64,000 nucleotides of DNA, from contig JALJCO010003447.1 of the NCBI GenBank assembly GCA_023101725.1, positions 29,287-93,286 on the forward strand. The letters run 5' to 3'. Source of the DNA: Atherinomorus stipes. Its lineage: Eukaryota; Chordata; Actinopteri; Atheriniformes; Atherinidae. The translations under genes and the position numbers were made by a program. Shown piece by piece: positions 47,801-58,500 of this stretch (positions are counted from its first letter, which is position 1; each line of letters starts with the position of its first letter). The notes beneath the pieces were generated by a model. That model was given only the letters and a program-made list of their open reading frames with translations, had not been told where the DNA came from and searched no databases.

Positions 47801-50800
47801 ACAAGGAGGACTATGTACAGTTCATGGTCAATGTTTTCAAAGATGGTGATGCAGAGGAAGTCCATGCAACACCAAAAGACGGGAACACCTGGTACATCCC
47901 ACACCATGGGGTGTACCACCCGCGAAAGCCAGAGAAGATCAGAGTTGTCTTCGACTGCTCTGCCAAATACGAAGGCACCTCGTTGAATGACCACCTCCTC
48001 ACGGGACCTGATTTAACCAACGCCTTGACTGGAGTGCTGTGTCGGTTCCGACAGTATCCAATTGCGATCAACTGCGACGTGGAGAAAATGTTCCACCGCT
48101 TCCATGTCACTCCAGAAGATCGAGATTTCATGAGGTTCCTGTGGTGGGAAAATGGGAACACAACGAGCGAGCCCAAGGAATACCGCATGAGGGTGCACAT
48201 ATTTGGAGCGGCTTCATCGCCAGGATGCGCGAATTACGGCATGAAATACCTCGCCACCAAGTATGAGCATGATTACCCCATGGCAGCAAGCTTCATCCGA
48301 AGACACTTTTATGTGGATGATGGTCTTGTCAGTCTTGATACCGTTGAAAAGGCCAAGCAACTTGTCCATGAAGCAACAGAAGTCTGTCAGAAGGGACAGC
48401 TGCGACTGCACAAGTTTGTTTGCAATAACAGAGCGGTCTTGGAGAGCATTCCAGAGAGTGAGCGTGCTCCAGAAGTCAAGGACGTAGACTTGAACTACTC
48501 AGAGCTACCAGCACAGAGAGTGCTAGGAGTGAAGTGGAACATCGACATGGATGTATTCTCATTCAATGTGGTTCAACAAGAAAGAACAGCCACTCGACGA
48601 GGCATCTTATCCACAGTCGCCAGCATTTATGATCCGTTAGGATTTCTGGCCCCCTACATCTTGACTGGGAAAAGAATCTTGCAAGAAATGTGCAAGCGAG
48701 GTGTAGGCTGGGATGAGCCTGTCCCGCCAGAACTAAGGCCAAAGTGGGAGGCATGGCTCAATGACCTGAACAATCTTCAAACCACTCAAATACCAAGGTG
48801 CTTTGTTCCCAACAATCTTGGCACGATTCAGAAGATTGAGCTGCATCACTTTTCTGATGCCAGTAATGATGGCTATGGGCAGTGCTCGTATATCAGGATC
48901 GTGACTGAAGAACAAGTACATTGTACTTTGGTTATGGCCAAGGCTAGGGTTGCACCCATGAAGATTGTCAGTATCCCACGTTTAGAGCTCACCGCTGCCA
49001 CAATCTCTGCAGCCGTCAGCAAGCTCCTCAGAGAAGAGCTAGACTTAAAAATCGATGCTGAGTACTTTTGGACAGATTCACAAGTGGTACTGGGGTACAT
49101 CAAGAACGATGCCCGGCGTTTTCACGTATTTATTGCGAATCGGATCCAGAAGATCAGAGATGCTACTGACCCCAATCAATGGTTTTACGTTGAAACTAGT
49201 CAAAACCCGGCAGATCATGCATCTAGAGGACTCAAGGTGGCAGATCTAATGACCTCAGATTGGCTAAGAGGACCCAAGTTCTTATGGGAACAGGAAATTG
49301 TGACTAACCCAACAACCCCAGAGCTTCTCATAGGTGACCCAGAGGTCAAAGTCCTGAAAACTGATGTGCAAGAAGATGATCTCCTGAAAAGGTTAGCAAG
49401 GTTCTCAGACTGGGTCACATGCCTTAATGTCATTGCTCGCATTCAGAGGCTGGCTCATAGGGACATATCGGGGCCTGTCACAGTAGAAGAGCGAAAGAAA
49501 GCAGCTCTCGTGCTGATCAAGGCAGCACAAAGGGATGCATTTGGAGAAGAGCTGAAATTGCTCAGCCAATCACAAAAACTCAGGAAAACTCACAAAATGT
49601 ATGAGCTCGACCCATTTCTTGAGGACGGAGTGCTCAGAGTTGGTGGCAGGTTAAGAAGGTCATCAGCGTCGCTAGAGTTCAAACATCCCGTAATACTCCC
49701 GAAAGAAGGCATCATAACGCACCTGATACTTGACCATTGCCATAAAAGAACACAGCACCAAGGCCGAGGGCAAACATTGAACGATCTCAGAGCGAGCGGC
49801 TACTGGATAATGGGTGCTAGTAAAGTGGTTGCCAAGCACATCAGGAATTGCGTGACATGCAGGAGGGTGCGGGGTCGAACTGAAGAACAGCGCATGGCTG
49901 ACTTGCCTGTTGATCGAATAGAGCCATCTCCTCCTTTTACATATACAGGCATCGACTGTTTTGGCCCTTTCTACACAAAGCAGGGTAGAAAAGAGTACAA
50001 GAGATATGGACTGTTGTTAACATGTCTAAGCTCTAGAGCCATTCATATCGAGATGCTCGAGGACATGACAACCGATGCATTTCTAAATGCATTAAGATGC
50101 TTCATTGCAATAAGAGGAACAGTCAGACAAATCAGATCTGACCAAGGTACGAATTTCATAGGAGCAAAGAATGAATTGGGAAAGTGCTTGATGGAACTTG
50201 ACAAGGAAAGGATTGCGACCTATCTCGCAAGAAAGGAATGTGACTTTCTTATGAATGTTCCCGAAGCCAGTCACATGGGAGGCATATGGGAGCGTCAGAT
50301 TCGGACGACAAGGAGCGTGATGAGCTCTGTCCTTGCTCAGGCTAAAGGACGACTGGATGACTCCTCACTAAGAACGTTCTTCTATGAGGCCATGTCCATA
50401 GTCAACAGTCGACCACTGACAACAAACACCCTCACTGATCCCAAAAGTGCTGAACCCTTGACACCCAATCACTTGCTTACGATGAAGCCTATGACACCCC
50501 TTCCACCTCCAGGAAAATTCGTTCAAGAAGATCTGTATGCTAGAAAAAGATGGCGCAAAGTGCAGTATCTCTCAGAACAGTTTTGGAACCGGTGGCGCCG
50601 AGAATACTTAACCAACATCAACCTTCGTCAGCAGTGGCATACAACCAGACGAAACGTGCAGGTTGGAGATGTAGTCATTGTTAAGGATGAAAACTCTCCT
50701 AGAAATGAATGGCCACTAGCTAGAGTAGTTGAGGCACAGGAAGATGATGATGGTCTCGTGCGAAAGGTGAAAATACAAGTAGGTCAAAGTAAGCTAGGAC

Positions 50801-50886
50801 CAAAAGGTGAGCGCTTGACACAACCTTCATTTCTTGAGCGTCCAGTGCAGAAATTAGTTGTGTTAGTTGAACATTATTCAAAATAG
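44866..50886 (+). CDS. BEL/Pao gag-pol polyprotein (2006 aa)
   Basis: The ATG has a strong context (AAAATGG) and an in-frame TAG nine codons upstream. Layout by residue: 1-225 acidic/basic N-terminus with RRSERERKPTEKW near 70; 225-290 coiled coil; 365-548 DUF1759-like gag core; 611-675 zinc knuckles, including C-x2-C-x4-H-x4-C at 644-657; aspartic protease with LLDTQSSNTF, Asp733; reverse transcriptase with Asp1071 and YVDD at 1149-1152; RNase H with Asp1331, Glu1374, Asp1404, Asp1450; integrase H2C2 finger (His1626, His1631, Cys1662, Cys1665); integrase core Asp1697, Asp1759, Glu1809 (HMGGIWE); C-terminal DUF5641-like domain about 1880-1995. Every catalytic residue expected is present and there is no internal stop. 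It would make the particle and perform reverse transcription and integration. No envelope domain follows. Read as potentially autonomous; activity is inferred, not shown. Confidence 0.96.
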   Translation: MDKGEESALVLEGVIQALEEEKIDLETKLETETNDSVRNQITERIAEINSSLQAHSVESQESASEPEQPRRSERERKPTEKWLEYAKEESAKKERKFMLTYVSFKGEVQYIRSKLKEECDKEHLESMTATLEEYESHLKQEYESLRALTTPSQDIRRRMDSCTSVTKELVTLLEMRCSEVGKEFDAAAVKESLAKLLQRDDAKSIYGSTVSRAGAHSVAGSQVSLKKTEVAARLASKRAEIIRESEIAAQRKEVFAQQEKLKMLEHQRDLEAMQAEYDVYEEEEKKMNTEMGEKPEITLPPNQSQGERKNITLPPIQFQTLHNTAPYAQTLHDTPFPPRSEKQSEQKVNDATLVQAFKESLMMTRLPAPEPSVFSGDPLKFTEWKTSFKALIETTCTIPAHRLFYLRKYISGDALSVLEGTFYRSDEEAYTQAWDALNKRYGHPFIVQRAFRGKLSSWPKIGPKEPLKLREFSDFLVSCKNAMPHISGLKVLDDCEENQKLLQKLPDWATARWNRLVTKELDDGKPYPSFEAFSNFLAEEARIACNPVSSLHALKKTDEKPGTEVKRIKARTLVTTTKVAQGKGHPAKNSGESAGSTVNSSAALTKKQIKCICCQENHFIYKCEKFAALTLEEKKAFVKTNNMCFACLRIGHVAKDCRKKATCNVCRKSHPTPLHDEPAQEVKPEVSQQRDSTSTASCSMNMTNADRTSMIVPVWLSSAVKSSPEILVYALLDTQSSNTFVTEDVCEKLEVHTEPVKLKLSTMTDRSIVNCHRASGLKVRGYSSEECIELPPAYTREDIPLEKTSIPTRETAKGWTHLLSIADEMPDLLDCPAGLLIGYDCVRALKPKEVVSGAEHEPYAVKTDLGWSVVGAKMPTTGGGTNVGICYRISVREIPPITPACAIKALERDFQDTNPTDGMISQEDIQFLQILNEGIHHNGNGHLEMPLPFKERPQLPNNKHLATVRLKHLKGKMDKNPKYKEDYVQFMVNVFKDGDAEEVHATPKDGNTWYIPHHGVYHPRKPEKIRVVFDCSAKYEGTSLNDHLLTGPDLTNALTGVLCRFRQYPIAINCDVEKMFHRFHVTPEDRDFMRFLWWENGNTTSEPKEYRMRVHIFGAASSPGCANYGMKYLATKYEHDYPMAASFIRRHFYVDDGLVSLDTVEKAKQLVHEATEVCQKGQLRLHKFVCNNRAVLESIPESERAPEVKDVDLNYSELPAQRVLGVKWNIDMDVFSFNVVQQERTATRRGILSTVASIYDPLGFLAPYILTGKRILQEMCKRGVGWDEPVPPELRPKWEAWLNDLNNLQTTQIPRCFVPNNLGTIQKIELHHFSDASNDGYGQCSYIRIVTEEQVHCTLVMAKARVAPMKIVSIPRLELTAATISAAVSKLLREELDLKIDAEYFWTDSQVVLGYIKNDARRFHVFIANRIQKIRDATDPNQWFYVETSQNPADHASRGLKVADLMTSDWLRGPKFLWEQEIVTNPTTPELLIGDPEVKVLKTDVQEDDLLKRLARFSDWVTCLNVIARIQRLAHRDISGPVTVEERKKAALVLIKAAQRDAFGEELKLLSQSQKLRKTHKMYELDPFLEDGVLRVGGRLRRSSASLEFKHPVILPKEGIITHLILDHCHKRTQHQGRGQTLNDLRASGYWIMGASKVVAKHIRNCVTCRRVRGRTEEQRMADLPVDRIEPSPPFTYTGIDCFGPFYTKQGRKEYKRYGLLLTCLSSRAIHIEMLEDMTTDAFLNALRCFIAIRGTVRQIRSDQGTNFIGAKNELGKCLMELDKERIATYLARKECDFLMNVPEASHMGGIWERQIRTTRSVMSSVLAQAKGRLDDSSLRTFFYEAMSIVNSRPLTTNTLTDPKSAEPLTPNHLLTMKPMTPLPPPGKFVQEDLYARKRWRKVQYLSEQFWNRWRREYLTNINLRQQWHTTRRNVQVGDVVIVKDENSPRNEWPLARVVEAQEDDDGLVRKVKIQVGQSKLGPKGERLTQPSFLERPVQKLVVLVEHYSK

Positions 50887-51037
50887 CTCAAAATGAACAT
50901 GAAAATGACAGTCAGTCACCCTATATAACAGCTATTGATTGAAATTATGGGTAAAGGTTAAGTTTCAAGTTATTGAAAAATTACAAGTTTATTTCTTGAA
51001 TATGGTGAAAGTAAACCTTTTGTAATTTTGGTGGCAG
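50887..51037 (+). other. BEL 3' untranslated stretch
   Basis: Lies between the gag-pol stop and the 3' LTR. No ORF. The polypurine tract expected just before the LTR is poorly defined: the last bases are AATTTTGGTGGCAG, so GGTGGCAG is the only candidate. Confidence 0.7.
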
Positions 51038-51634
51038 TGTAGCGAACGCAGTTACACAAGCATTTTTTCTGTGTGAATTTATTTTATTTTGTGAATATGA
51101 ATATATTTTACTTTCAATATCCATTTCATATTTTGTGTATTTTTGATTTATATTTACATAATTTTGGGAAATATTGTTGATTAATAATGTCAGACGTCAG
51201 CAATTGGGTCATCACGTGGTCACGTGACGCTTTGATTAAGAAATCTGAGTTTCGTTTCATACTCAGTCGGCGTGTGCAAGTGCAAGAGTAAAGACAAAGG
51301 ACTGTGACATATTGATGAAGAAATGGACTAGCAACTCCTAACCTTCTGGTTGGAGGGGCATACGGTATGGACAATTAATGGAAATAATCTTGTGTTTGTA
51401 TGTATGTAAATTGTGATTTTGAAAGAATGTATATTTTGTTTGATAAGTTTCAGTTTGATATAAGGGAACATGACGGTTTCACTTATGACTATTTGCCACC
51501 GTGCATTGTCTTTCAGTGTTCACGGTGGTATTGGGCGTTTGTATGACGGAAAATCCTGTAATAAAACACTCGAATCCATCAGTCGGAGCGTTGCACTTTC
51601 ATCAACCAGTTAGAAAAAGTTGGGAGCAGCTATA
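51038..51634 (+). repeat. BEL 3' LTR (597 bp)
   Basis: Same length and, as read, same sequence as 43606-44202. Ends GCAGCTATA, followed by the GGCAT duplication. Confidence 0.95.
51560..51565 (+). terminator. Poly(A) signal in 3' LTR
   Basis: AATAAA 75 bp before the LTR end. Expected to direct 3' end formation of the element's RNA. Confidence 0.65.
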
Positions 51635-51639
51635 GGCAT
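51635..51639. repeat. Target site duplication, right
   Basis: GGCAT, identical to 43601-43605. Confidence 0.9.
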
Positions 51640-51948
51640 ATTAGAGACTTTTGAAGACTGACGTGAAAGCACATAGGCTATCGTTAACAGCAGTGGGTGC
51701 TGCATAGAATAAATAAAGAGAGACGAACCTTCCACTCACATCAACCATTGGCTTCTGAAAAGCTAAAAGTGAAGCCATGCAGTTGGCTGTTCCCACTGTT
51801 GCCATCTTCGCCACATCACTTGTGTCATCACGGCCAGAAAATATAAAGATGGGCAAAGAGCAGCCTCGGGGCAAATGATTGACAGCCAATGTACTCTGGG
51901 CAAAATGCTTACTGAGCTAACTCGAAGCTAACAGGAGCTAACAAAGAT

Positions 51949-52337
51949 TAGGGCTGCAACGATTACTCGATTAATCGACTTATCGACTAATCGCTGACAA
52001 TCAAAATAGTGACTAATTGTAACTAATTTCATAATTGACTAATCGTTTATTGTTTATAAGTTTGTTTTTTCTCTCAAAATTGTCGCTGTACCTTCCACTG
52101 CCTTGTCTGGCTTTCTGTATGGTCAGCTTTTCTTGAATAGTTTATTGACACAAATAAACACACACTACCAGTCAAAGGTTTGGACACGTTTTCCCATTAG
52201 ATTCAATGAGAAAGTGTCCAAACTTTTGACTGGTACGGTAAATATACTGCAATTTTCAAATGATCCAATTAGTCAACGAATCAACACAATAATCAGTGAC
52301 TAATAAATAATCAAAATAATAGTTTGTGACGGCCCTA
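51949..52337. mobile_element. hAT-type MITE with 8-bp target duplication
   Basis: The left end is TAGGGCTGCAACGATTACTC and the right, inverted, is TAGGGCCGTCACAAACTATT. A perfect duplication ACAAAGAT lies at 51941-51948 and 52338-52345. Subterminal TCGATTAATCGA-like motifs are typical. It hosts a smaller palindromic insertion at 52168-52233. Confidence 0.93.
52168..52233. mobile_element. Tiny Tc1/mariner-type palindrome nested in the hAT MITE
   Basis: CCAGTCAAAGGTTTGGACAC and its near-perfect inverse at the right end, with TA on each side (52166-52167, 52234-52235). At 66 bp it is essentially two joined terminal repeats. Confidence 0.85.
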
Positions 52338-53072
52338 ACAAAGATAAGCCCCCTAATTAGCTATTAGCTGACTAAAAACCACCATTGTGCTCTGCTACAG
52401 CCTGAGGCCTTCCTGGGAGCAAACAGGGTTCTAAGCACCAGCCACCGGCCGACAGGCCTGCAGCCAGCCTGCTGCCTGCCAATCAAAGGGACACGCCCCT
52501 AATTATGTGTAACTTCAAGATTGAATAACATCTAAACAGATGAGTTAAAAAATATTCACCCCCCTCCCTTCCAGTTGACATGAAGCTAAAATTGACCTAT
52601 TAAACCAAATGTGGCAAGGTACAGTACGCAAGGAGGGCCCAGGCGGGATTCAATCCCCAGACTCCTGGATGAGAGTCATGTGCATTAACTATTCAGGCAA
52701 AGGAATATGCCTGTAATCAAGTAGCCAGGGCGCATGATCAATCAGAGGCATAGTGACAGGTCCCCACACTGTCACACTAAAATGATTTTTTCAAAACCAG
52801 GCTGTAAACCTGTTTATTTCTGTTGTGAAGTTGGCCTTTTTAACATGGGACTCTACTGGGATTTGCTCTGTTTTGGAGCCAGCCCCAGTGGATAAGGGGT
52901 GAACTACAATTTTTGGCAACCCAGAAGTAGCTTAATTTTTTCGTCAGAGGTTGCCGCTTGGTGCTGCCTCATGTTATGAAAATTACCAAATAATCGTATT
53001 AAATAATCAAGATCTTAATTTCACTAAAAATGATCATGATTATCATTTTTGCCACAATGGAGCAGCCCTACA
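52338..53072. mobile_element. Degenerate DNA-transposon interior with SINE insertion
   Basis: Blocks such as AAAGGGACACGCCCCTAATT (52487-52506) and TTGGAGCCAGCCCCAGTGG are recurrent in fish DNA-transposon interiors. The right end near 53030-53072 (ATCATTTTTGCCACAAT...GCAGCCCTA) resembles a hAT terminus. A tRNA-like SINE (about 52610-52775) interrupts it. A left terminus was not found. Confidence 0.45.
52618..52700 (-). repeat. tRNA-like SINE head
   Basis: The minus strand shows a D-arm-like TAGTTAATGCA, an anticodon-arm-like GACTCTCATCCAGGAGTC, and a T-arm-like GGGGATTGAATCCCGCC, in tRNA order and spacing. The acceptor stem is poorly paired and no CCA is encoded, so this is a SINE or tRNA pseudogene rather than a working tRNA gene. 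Confidence 0.5.
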
Positions 53073-55195
53073 TCACAATAGCAGATCTTGTGCCACTTCT
53101 TGAGATGCTGCACCATGCTGCGTGATAAAGTCTTTTCTCACAAAAATGGCAAGATGTAAGGACTACTAGTCAACTGTCAACTGTCTCAGGTTGTTAACAC
53201 AATATTTTCCTGTGGTTAAAAAGAAACCTTTTAGTTTGAACTTTTGGTCTTTTACATGTAAATAATATTACATACACTGAAGGGAAATGTTTAAATCATA
53301 ACAAGTATAAAATGACCTTTTCCATGTGTCTAAAAGTAACCAGTGTTCAGCCCTCTTAAGGATACAGATGTAAACTGTTGTGAAGAAATATTTTCGATGC
53401 ACTAAATGTTTTTCTCATCAGTTTACAATTTGGCTGAAACATTCCCATGCACATACAAAACCATCTCTTTTATCTTTTGAGAGAATATGTAATGGTTTCA
53501 TTTCTACACTGAATTACCGCCTTATAACGGATTGGGTCTATTTTTATGCTAAGCATTTGCATTCAAGAGGCATTTGTGAATATTTGATGACTTGTACTTG
53601 CACCAGGAAGCGGATCAGACAGGCAGGGGATGCTGGTGCAGAGCTTTAGGCATCTGCTCCTCAATGTGACCAAAATCTTTTATGTCCCTATGATATTTGT
53701 GGTGTAATGCAAACAGGCACCAGTAACAAATACAGACAGAAAAATGTATGCTTTAATATAAATGACTATATTATATATAAAAGTTACTATATTTCCACAT
53801 TATGTGGAAAAAGATGGTAAAAAATTTCATCAGGGTGCTGGCTTTAATCAATTAAAAGACTTGCTGTGTCCTTACTTCATGTCTTCAGTGAGACCAAGTA
53901 AGCTGCTAACAGGTAAGGAGAAATCATTTTCTTCACAGCATTACTCAAAGTTTGCCATGACCATGAGGCATCTGACACTCAGTTGTGAGAAATAGCAGAC
54001 AGCAACTCATGTTGATACTTGCACACACATAGCCCACATACTAACACGCGTTAAGCCATAAATATTATCCAGAGTGATGAGTGCAAATGGCTGGGTGACT
54101 TAAGAACTGGAGAGCCCCTTATTTCTTCATCTCAAGCTTATCCCTGTGATTTGAGCTCTGAAAGCACCATGAAAAACTTCAGGAGAGAAACTGGATAACA
54201 ATAAGGATTCATGTAGCAGGAGAATAAGAATTACTGCAAAACTGTCTGCAGGAAAATGCAGCCAAATGCACAAGAAGGAAAAGAAGAAGGAGAAAATCTT
54301 AGTGCCAGATGTTTCTTCTTATCCTTATTTTCTTTGTGTATGTCAAATGTACAAATAATAATTTGAAATATACTCTCATCATCATATCATACTTTTACTG
54401 TATGTAAGGGCTAATGTACGGAACGCAGGTCATTATCGGGAAATACTGACCGTCCGTATTTCCTGGACTGCCACTGGTCTTCCTTTTGTCTTTTTCATTT
54501 TGGAGAGGGTGAGTCCTTAAACTCTGACTGGACCCAATGTTCAAAATCCCCACATTTGCCAAAGATGTTAGAATCTATTGGGAAGTCAACCATTTTTCTA
54601 CCACAAGGTGTCGTTAAGTGCTCTCCTGCTGTTTTTTGTTGCCGTTTTTCCCATTGAGATCTTAGCTGAGATGAGTGACTGGGCTACTTATTGCGGCGTA
54701 ATATTAGGTTATCTGTAATCATAGGTTAAAAAAAAAAGGAAAAAAGATCTGTTGCCCTTGACAGCGGTCATTATACGAAAATAATGACCACTGAAACTTT
54801 GGGAAAACCCATCCAAGTCAACAGAGCAATCCTCCTGCATTTAAAGAGCAGTATAATAACAATCAACTAATGCTGATGATGCTAATTTACACCTGAGCCG
54901 AATCAATGACTGCGTCTCCGATTGTACTTTGCCACATTTCAGTTCATTGTATGTTTCCATCGTGCATCATCAAGTATTACTTTGTGAGGCATCCTGTGCT
55001 ACATCGAGCATGGGTTAGCTGTCAATAAAGCTGAATGCTCTGTGCAGTTGCAGGATCTGTTTTTTGATTGCATTTGATGAGAATAAGACTTAATAAGCCA
55101 TAAAACGAAAGGCTCAAATTTATACATTATGGAACTTCTAGAATTATTGATTGTACATCATACGGAGGGCGAAACTATCCTACAAATACAATCGT
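53073..55195. other. Non-coding; possible fold-back at 54430-54795
   Basis: GGTCATTATCGGGAAATACTGACCGTC near 54430 is loosely inverted near 54765-54795, which may be an unassigned palindromic repeat. Otherwise ordinary AT-rich DNA with no gene. Confidence 0.35.
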
Positions 55196-55203
55196 ACGTC
55201 TAG

Positions 55204-55577
55204 TAGGGATGTAACAATATGAAAATTTCATATCACGGTTATTGTGACCAAAATGATCACAGTTATCATTATAATTGCGGTATTACTGAAATACCCCAAC
55301 AGCATCTTTAAAAATACCCAAAATGGGTCTAGATGTCCACTTTGTACTTTTTAAAGGGGAAACATCTACAGAGTACTGTCCACGTGTCTTTGTTGCTTTC
55401 CACCATGTTTTCATAAATCAAATAAATGCAAACTGGGCCTGCTGCTGCATCACAGTGAGTTTTTCAAAGTGCAGTAATCAATCACGGTTTTAACGATAAT
55501 TAAAATTTGAAACGGTATTATTAATCGTTGGAAATTTGATCACGTTTAATCATTTTATCGTTATCGTTACGTCCCTA
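55204..55577 (-). mobile_element. hAT-type MITE, copy 2 of the two-copy family
   Basis: The left terminus TAGGGATGTAACAATATGAA equals the inverted right terminus of 29419-29810, so the two copies lie in opposite orientation. A perfect duplication ACGTCTAG lies at 55196-55203 and 55578-55585. Confidence 0.93.
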
Positions 55578-55585
55578 ACGTCTAG

Positions 55586-58500
55586 CAAGCTGCATATAAA
55601 TCTTCTTTGCTTTTATTTAATAATAAAGCCTTTTCTGAAAACTCTGGGTGAGACAATAAAAAGTGGTATAATATAACTGAATTTTATTCAACAGAATAAT
55701 AATGACACACATGAAGCATGTCACTGAAAAACAGCACACATCTGCACACAGATTATACAATACTCCAAGGTCAAACAGTTCACCTTTATTGAAGGTAAAA
55801 CTTGCAGTAGCAATAGTCAGCAGGGAGACAAAAATATCAGGCGACCAAAGGCAAAAATGGAAAGACAAAAAAAAAAGTGAAGCGCACAAAATGCATGCAG
55901 GATACAGAAGACAGGAACGGAGCTTCAGAGTTCCAACTGATGAGGCTCACCAGGAAAACTGGCAGTGTGCAATTATACACTCACTTGGGAGCAAAAAAAG
56001 TTAATAAGGTAATGTGGAACAAGTAATCGGGGGTTTAAGGGGAGCGACAGACCTGGAAAAGTGGGGAGGGTGGGGTTAGTGCAGGGCAGATGAAGTGACT
56101 GGATCTGAAATGTCAGGACAGTTTGCAGAAATGTCAGAGGACGGGAAGAAGAAATGAATAACTGAATGCAAAATAAATGAACTGTGAGAATACCTAGCTT
56201 TAGAGGAAGAGATTAGAATCCTGAAATCCTACTTAAATTAATACACGAAGCATAAATTCCATTTTTCTACTCTCCAATTTCTACATTGCTCTCCAAGACA
56301 TTTTCATTTGTGATTTGGACTGCATATACTGGGGTCCTGTAAAAGATTTAAACTGCAAATGGCTTAAAAACTTTAAGTGATATTAAAATCATCCAACTTC
56401 TCAGGGAGAAATAAATCCTATGGATATGGAGCTCATTTTCTTTTTCAAAGATTAACAAACCAGCAGATTTACACGATGGGATTACTACACATTACATAAG
56501 GACTCAGAGTCGTTTTTGTCCAAAGCGATCAGGGCTCAGGTGTAATGAGCTGTAGAGATGAACAGATTGCCAGTGCATTCAAGGATGCTTTTGTGTTGTG
56601 AACAATGAGGAATCTCAGCCTTCTGGAAGAAAAAAAAATCATCCTAATGTCATTGCTGTTAATGCTATTCTTTTGATTTGATCAGTGGACCACTATATGG
56701 CAGATATGTCCAGTCCCCGTTTTGTCTGCACCAGTGATGGATTAATGCTGCGTTGGGGGTTGGCAAAATGTATTTTGATAGATCTCAATTATAGTTAGCT
56801 CTACCGAATCCCATTTTGAAGCCTAGGCAATTCACCTCTGTCTTGTGATCCATCTCCACCTTTCCCATCACTGCCTTACATCAGCAACAACTCAAGCAAT
56901 GAAGACTGCACATCACAATCCAATGTCTTGTGCACAGAAAATCTTTGGAATGGGGGGAAATAAAACAATGAAATGCATTAAATAATTTCTGTAATCTAAC
57001 CCAACTCATGGAGTTGAGTTAAAAACTCTCCATCTAGAATTGCAACAGCAACTTGGCTGGAATTTACTGAAGTTTTTAGTTTGTTTGCGAGCATACGGGC
57101 GCTGTGTACTGACTACACACAAGAAGAATGCATTTTACATCGACCATGCAGGCAGCACCCTGTGCTGTATGCAAGTCTGCATGGTTCATGAAAGCAATTC
57201 CAAGCCGCTGGCAGCTGGATGATGGTCTGTGAACATAAACAGACACCAGCATAGCAAACATTTTCCTCACAATTAACCTCATTTTGTGAGTAGAATTTAA
57301 AAGATAAGATTATCTGAACCCTCACAGATATGAAGAACGAAGCGTGTCTTTTATTTTTTTAACAACAGATGTCAAATGTTGTTTTGTGTAGAAGCTAAAA
57401 TATGAGACTTTGCCTCAAGTTTAAAGGGATGCATTATACTTGTTAAAGTATAATGATTCATATCAGATGCTTTTGTTACCGACCATCTTTAATCTTTGTT
57501 ATTCTTTGTTACTGTCAGTGCTTGCGCTCTCCCCTTTCATATTCCAGATCAAATTTTTCTTCTACACATTTCTTCTACACAGCAACTTGGCATTTCCAAT
57601 CAATTTTGTTACATAAGTTTACAGTTTTCTACCAGCAAGACAATAAAGTCACGCTTACAAAGCTAGTTTCACATGACACATAAACTGATGCACTGCAGGG
57701 TATGTAATTTGCTTTAACTGAGTTTGTCCTGAACTTATTAAGATGTAGTGTAAGTGCAAATGTAGTTGCCATTACAGGCAATCAAATGAGAAACAAACTC
57801 GTTAAACTGAATGCCTTTACAGAATCTACTGCTTTTCTAGTTTCTAGTCTATTCTTACATTCACACACACACACACACATATTCCTACTTAGTGGCTCAT
57901 CTCATTCATGCATTGTTTTTGCTGCATTTCCTGAGCCACAACCACAAACTGATGTGTTTGACAATAAGATGATTTTTTATCTAAAATAATTAGGATTCAC
58001 AGTCTCAAACAATCATATGTTGACAAGATAGTGGTTGACAAGCTCATGCTTAAGTATGTGTAACAAAAATGGATCAGCACAGATGTTACAGGCACATGCA
58101 CTTATCAAGCTTTTTTTATCATAGCTTTTTATGGAAAAGTACCACAGTACTTATTCAGATGATGCTGAAATACTCAGCTGCTGTCAGATCAATAGAAAAG
58201 AGTGCATGTCTAAAAAGGGCTTTTGTTTGCTTGTTCATTCATTCATTAAGTTTTCTAGTTTGACCTACATCTCTAGTGGGAAAATACCATCTAACCATCT
58301 TCTTACTGTTTTGGCATTAACAGTGGTAGCATTTAGCAATTCTAACTGTTTAAAGGAAGTTTTTTTTTTTTCTTGACAGCCTTATCCCAAAAACAGAAAA
58401 AGCATTTGCACAAAAAAAAAAAAAAATTGAAAAGGGGTATTTGCAAATTGGCCTTATCTCAGCAGCATGATAAATAGGTTGCACTTGTTCATAGAGTAGA

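Larger units (their letters stand above)
43606..51634 (+). mobile_element. Complete BEL/Pao LTR retrotransposon
   Basis: An 8029-bp element: 5' LTR (43606-44202), leader, single gag-pol ORF (44866-50886), a 151-bp 3' untranslated stretch, and 3' LTR (51038-51634), flanked by GGCAT duplications. The LTRs are the same length and I found no difference between them by eye, so the insertion is recent on an evolutionary scale. Domain order (protease, RT, RNase H, integrase, C-terminal domain) and the YVDD box fit BEL/Pao. There is no env-like ORF, so it is a retrotransposon rather than an enveloped retrovirus. Confidence 0.96.

Noticed and set aside
45571..50274. Numerous antisense and off-frame ORFs within the BEL gag-pol region
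   Set aside because: Shadows of the 2006-codon ORF with no family resemblance.
43606..51634. Endogenous retrovirus with envelope
   Set aside because: Only 151 bp separate the pol stop from the 3' LTR, leaving no room for env; domain features are BEL/Pao.
52618..52700. Functional tRNA gene
   Set aside because: The acceptor stem pairs poorly and the anticodon loop is irregular; a SINE head or pseudogene fits better.
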